A DNA stretch of 6,419 bases from Actinomycetes bacterium. Lineage in GTDB: Bacteria > Actinomycetota > Actinomycetes > Mycobacteriales > Mycobacteriaceae. The stretch lies in assembly GCA_023388385.1 (NCBI GenBank), contig JAEWGK010000037.1, positions 1-6,419 on the forward strand. The letters run 5' to 3'. Below, piece by piece: positions 5,465-6,419 of this stretch (within the stretch, counting starts at the first letter, position 1; the number at the start of each line of letters is the position of its first letter). The notes below the pieces were generated by a model that did no database searches, was not told the origin of the DNA, and saw only the letters and a program-made list of their open reading frames with translations. The translations under genes and the position numbers were made by a program.

Positions 5465-6419
5465 GATGATCTCCTCAGTCGGGGCGGGCGGTTTTTGCTC
5501 GCCAGGGGTGGGCTGCGGCGCGGTCGCATTACCGGCCTTCGCCGCCAGCAGCACGTCGTAGAAGCGGCGTGCCTCGGCCATCCACTTGTCGTGGTACTTG
5601 CCGCCCCGGGCCAGGTGGTGCGGGCAGCTGGTGGCGCCGAACTCGCGGTGGTCGCGGATGTTCTTCCCGTGCTCGGGTTTGCCCAGTCCGTAGTAGAGGC
5701 ACAGGGCGGCGGCCCAGCGGGCTCCGGCGATGATGACGTTGTCGGCGATGGGCCAGTCCTGCTTGGCCCCGCCGGAGTTGGTGTGCTCGATGGTGATGGT
5801 TTCCTGGTTCGACACCGAGTTGGAGTTCGACCAGGCGGTGTCGCGGTCCCAGACGAGCTGGCCGACGCGCGTCGACGGTTCGATGACGTAATGGGCGCTG
5901 GCTTGGCGGGTTTGCCACCAGTTCCACACATCCTTCGTCGTGCCGACGCCGGCGAGGTGATGGCGGGTGATGTAGCGAATTTTCTTGCCCGCGCGGCCCG
6001 GGGTGAAGTGCTTGTTCATCAGGCGCACTTCGTCGGGCTGTACCTTGAGGTATTTTTCGAGTTCCTTCGGGGTGAGGTTGCTTGCGGCTTGGTCTGCGGT
6101 GCTGCGGTAGCTGTTGGGGCCTTGGCCCCAGTAGTCGAACAGCGGGTCGTTGACGTCGACGACCACGCCGCCGACGCGGGGGCCGGGTGTGGCCTTGGTG
6201 TCGATGATGCGCTGGTACAGCACGGCGTAGTCGCGGGCGATGACGCCGCTCGACCACGAGCGCGTCTGCCAGGCAAGGTAGCGGCCGGGTGCCACCTCCG
6301 CGATGACTTTGTCTTCGGGCCCGGCCCAGTGGCAGACCTTCGAGTGTCCGTAGATGCCGACGCGGTGCTTGCCGAGGATTTCGGCGGCGGCGCGGAAGTA
6401 GTGCACCGCCGTGTTGTTC
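5267..6419 (-). CDS. Phage endolysin (GH-like + amidase), 5' end outside window
   Basis: This is a lysin A type peptidoglycan hydrolase, open to the window edge, so its N-terminus is missing. Residue numbers here count from codon GTG at 6406, which is internal. Residues 1-97 look like the end of a DUF1906/Rv2525c-like glycoside-hydrolase-like domain (RVGIYGHSKVC, YLAWQTRSW, VVVDVNDP). Residues 143-285 form an amidase_2 domain that would cut the N-acetylmuramoyl-L-alanine bond: HH at 149-150, H253 in DHREFG and C261 in SCPHH are the likely zinc ligands, with the eight-residue H-to-C spacing of T7-type amidases. A Pro-rich linker (295-312) leads to a 65-residue C-terminal module (315-379) that may bind the wall. 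No signal peptide can be judged. It is the first lysis gene seen, with the holins following, as is usual in actinophages. Confidence 0.92.
   Translation of the reverse strand, partial: NNTAVHYFRAAAEILGKHRVGIYGHSKVCHWAGPEDKVIAEVAPGRYLAWQTRSWSSGVIARDYAVLYQRIIDTKATPGPRVGGVVVDVNDPLFDYWGQGPNSYRSTADQAASNLTPKELEKYLKVQPDEVRLMNKHFTPGRAGKKIRYITRHHLAGVGTTKDVWNWWQTRQASAHYVIEPSTRVGQLVWDRDTAWSNSNSVSNQETITIEHTNSGGAKQDWPIADNVIIAGARWAAALCLYYGLGKPEHGKNIRDHREFGATSCPHHLARGGKYHDKWMAEARRFYDVLLAAKAGNATAPQPTPGEQKPPAPTEEIIMTDHVQSLIDPTVRLSVPHWRQLQDAYAWRTEVLLRGLYAALGLDADRVLADALAADHARTTDAA
5471..5476 (-). promoter_or_regulatory. Strong ribosome binding site inside the endolysin gene
   Basis: On the minus strand GAGGAG lies six bases before an in-frame ATG (5464). 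The match and spacing are as good as, or better than, those of the ordinary gene starts in this operon. The same bases encode Glu-Glu at the end of the Pro-rich linker, so chance is possible. Confidence 0.5.

Noticed and set aside
1..6419. CRISPR array, insertion sequence or defence genes
   Set aside because: No regularly spaced repeats, no transposase-like protein and no defence-type domain are visible in any supported frame.

Overview
The window looks like chromosomal DNA of a high-GC actinobacterium, most likely a Corynebacterium, running into one end of an integrated prophage. Two things point there. The visible part of SerA matches my recollection of Corynebacterium glutamicum SerA almost residue for residue at its start (MSQN.RPVVLIADKLAQSTVDALGD). 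All the genes also have strongly G/C-ending codons. Every convincing gene lies on the minus strand, so transcription runs from high to low coordinates.

Layout, following transcription. Positions 6419-4024 hold a compact phage lysis operon. It contains an endolysin cut off by the window edge (glycoside-hydrolase-like domain plus zinc amidase), a two-TM holin, a four-TM membrane protein and a one-TM coiled-coil protein. The genes are separated by 18 nt, 3 nt and a 17 nt overlap. The operon ends in a textbook Rho-independent terminator (3988-4017). Positions 3987-3175 form an approximately 0.8 kb stretch without a convincing gene. It is rich in palindromes and short repeats, carries what looks like the 3' end of a lost gene, and should hold the prophage/host junction. 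Positions 3174-1336 encode a 612-aa secreted lipoprotein, followed by hairpins that probably terminate it. Positions 1108-1 encode the first 369 residues of D-3-phosphoglycerate dehydrogenase (serA), which has its own ribosome binding site and a candidate promoter.

How the genes fit together. The lysis genes would act in sequence: holin-type membrane proteins permeabilise or depolarise the membrane, the endolysin cuts peptidoglycan, and the small coiled-coil membrane protein may help with the final envelope layer. No LysB-type mycolylarabinogalactan esterase is visible. The host genes are unrelated to this: serA starts serine biosynthesis, and the lipoprotein sits on the outer face of the membrane with an unknown job.

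The most interesting signals are a strong internal ribosome binding site and start codon near the 3' end of the endolysin gene, a 47-bp imperfect palindrome in the gene-free stretch that could be an attachment site, and the three-membrane-protein lysis cassette. All family assignments come from reading the residues and from memory; no database search was possible.
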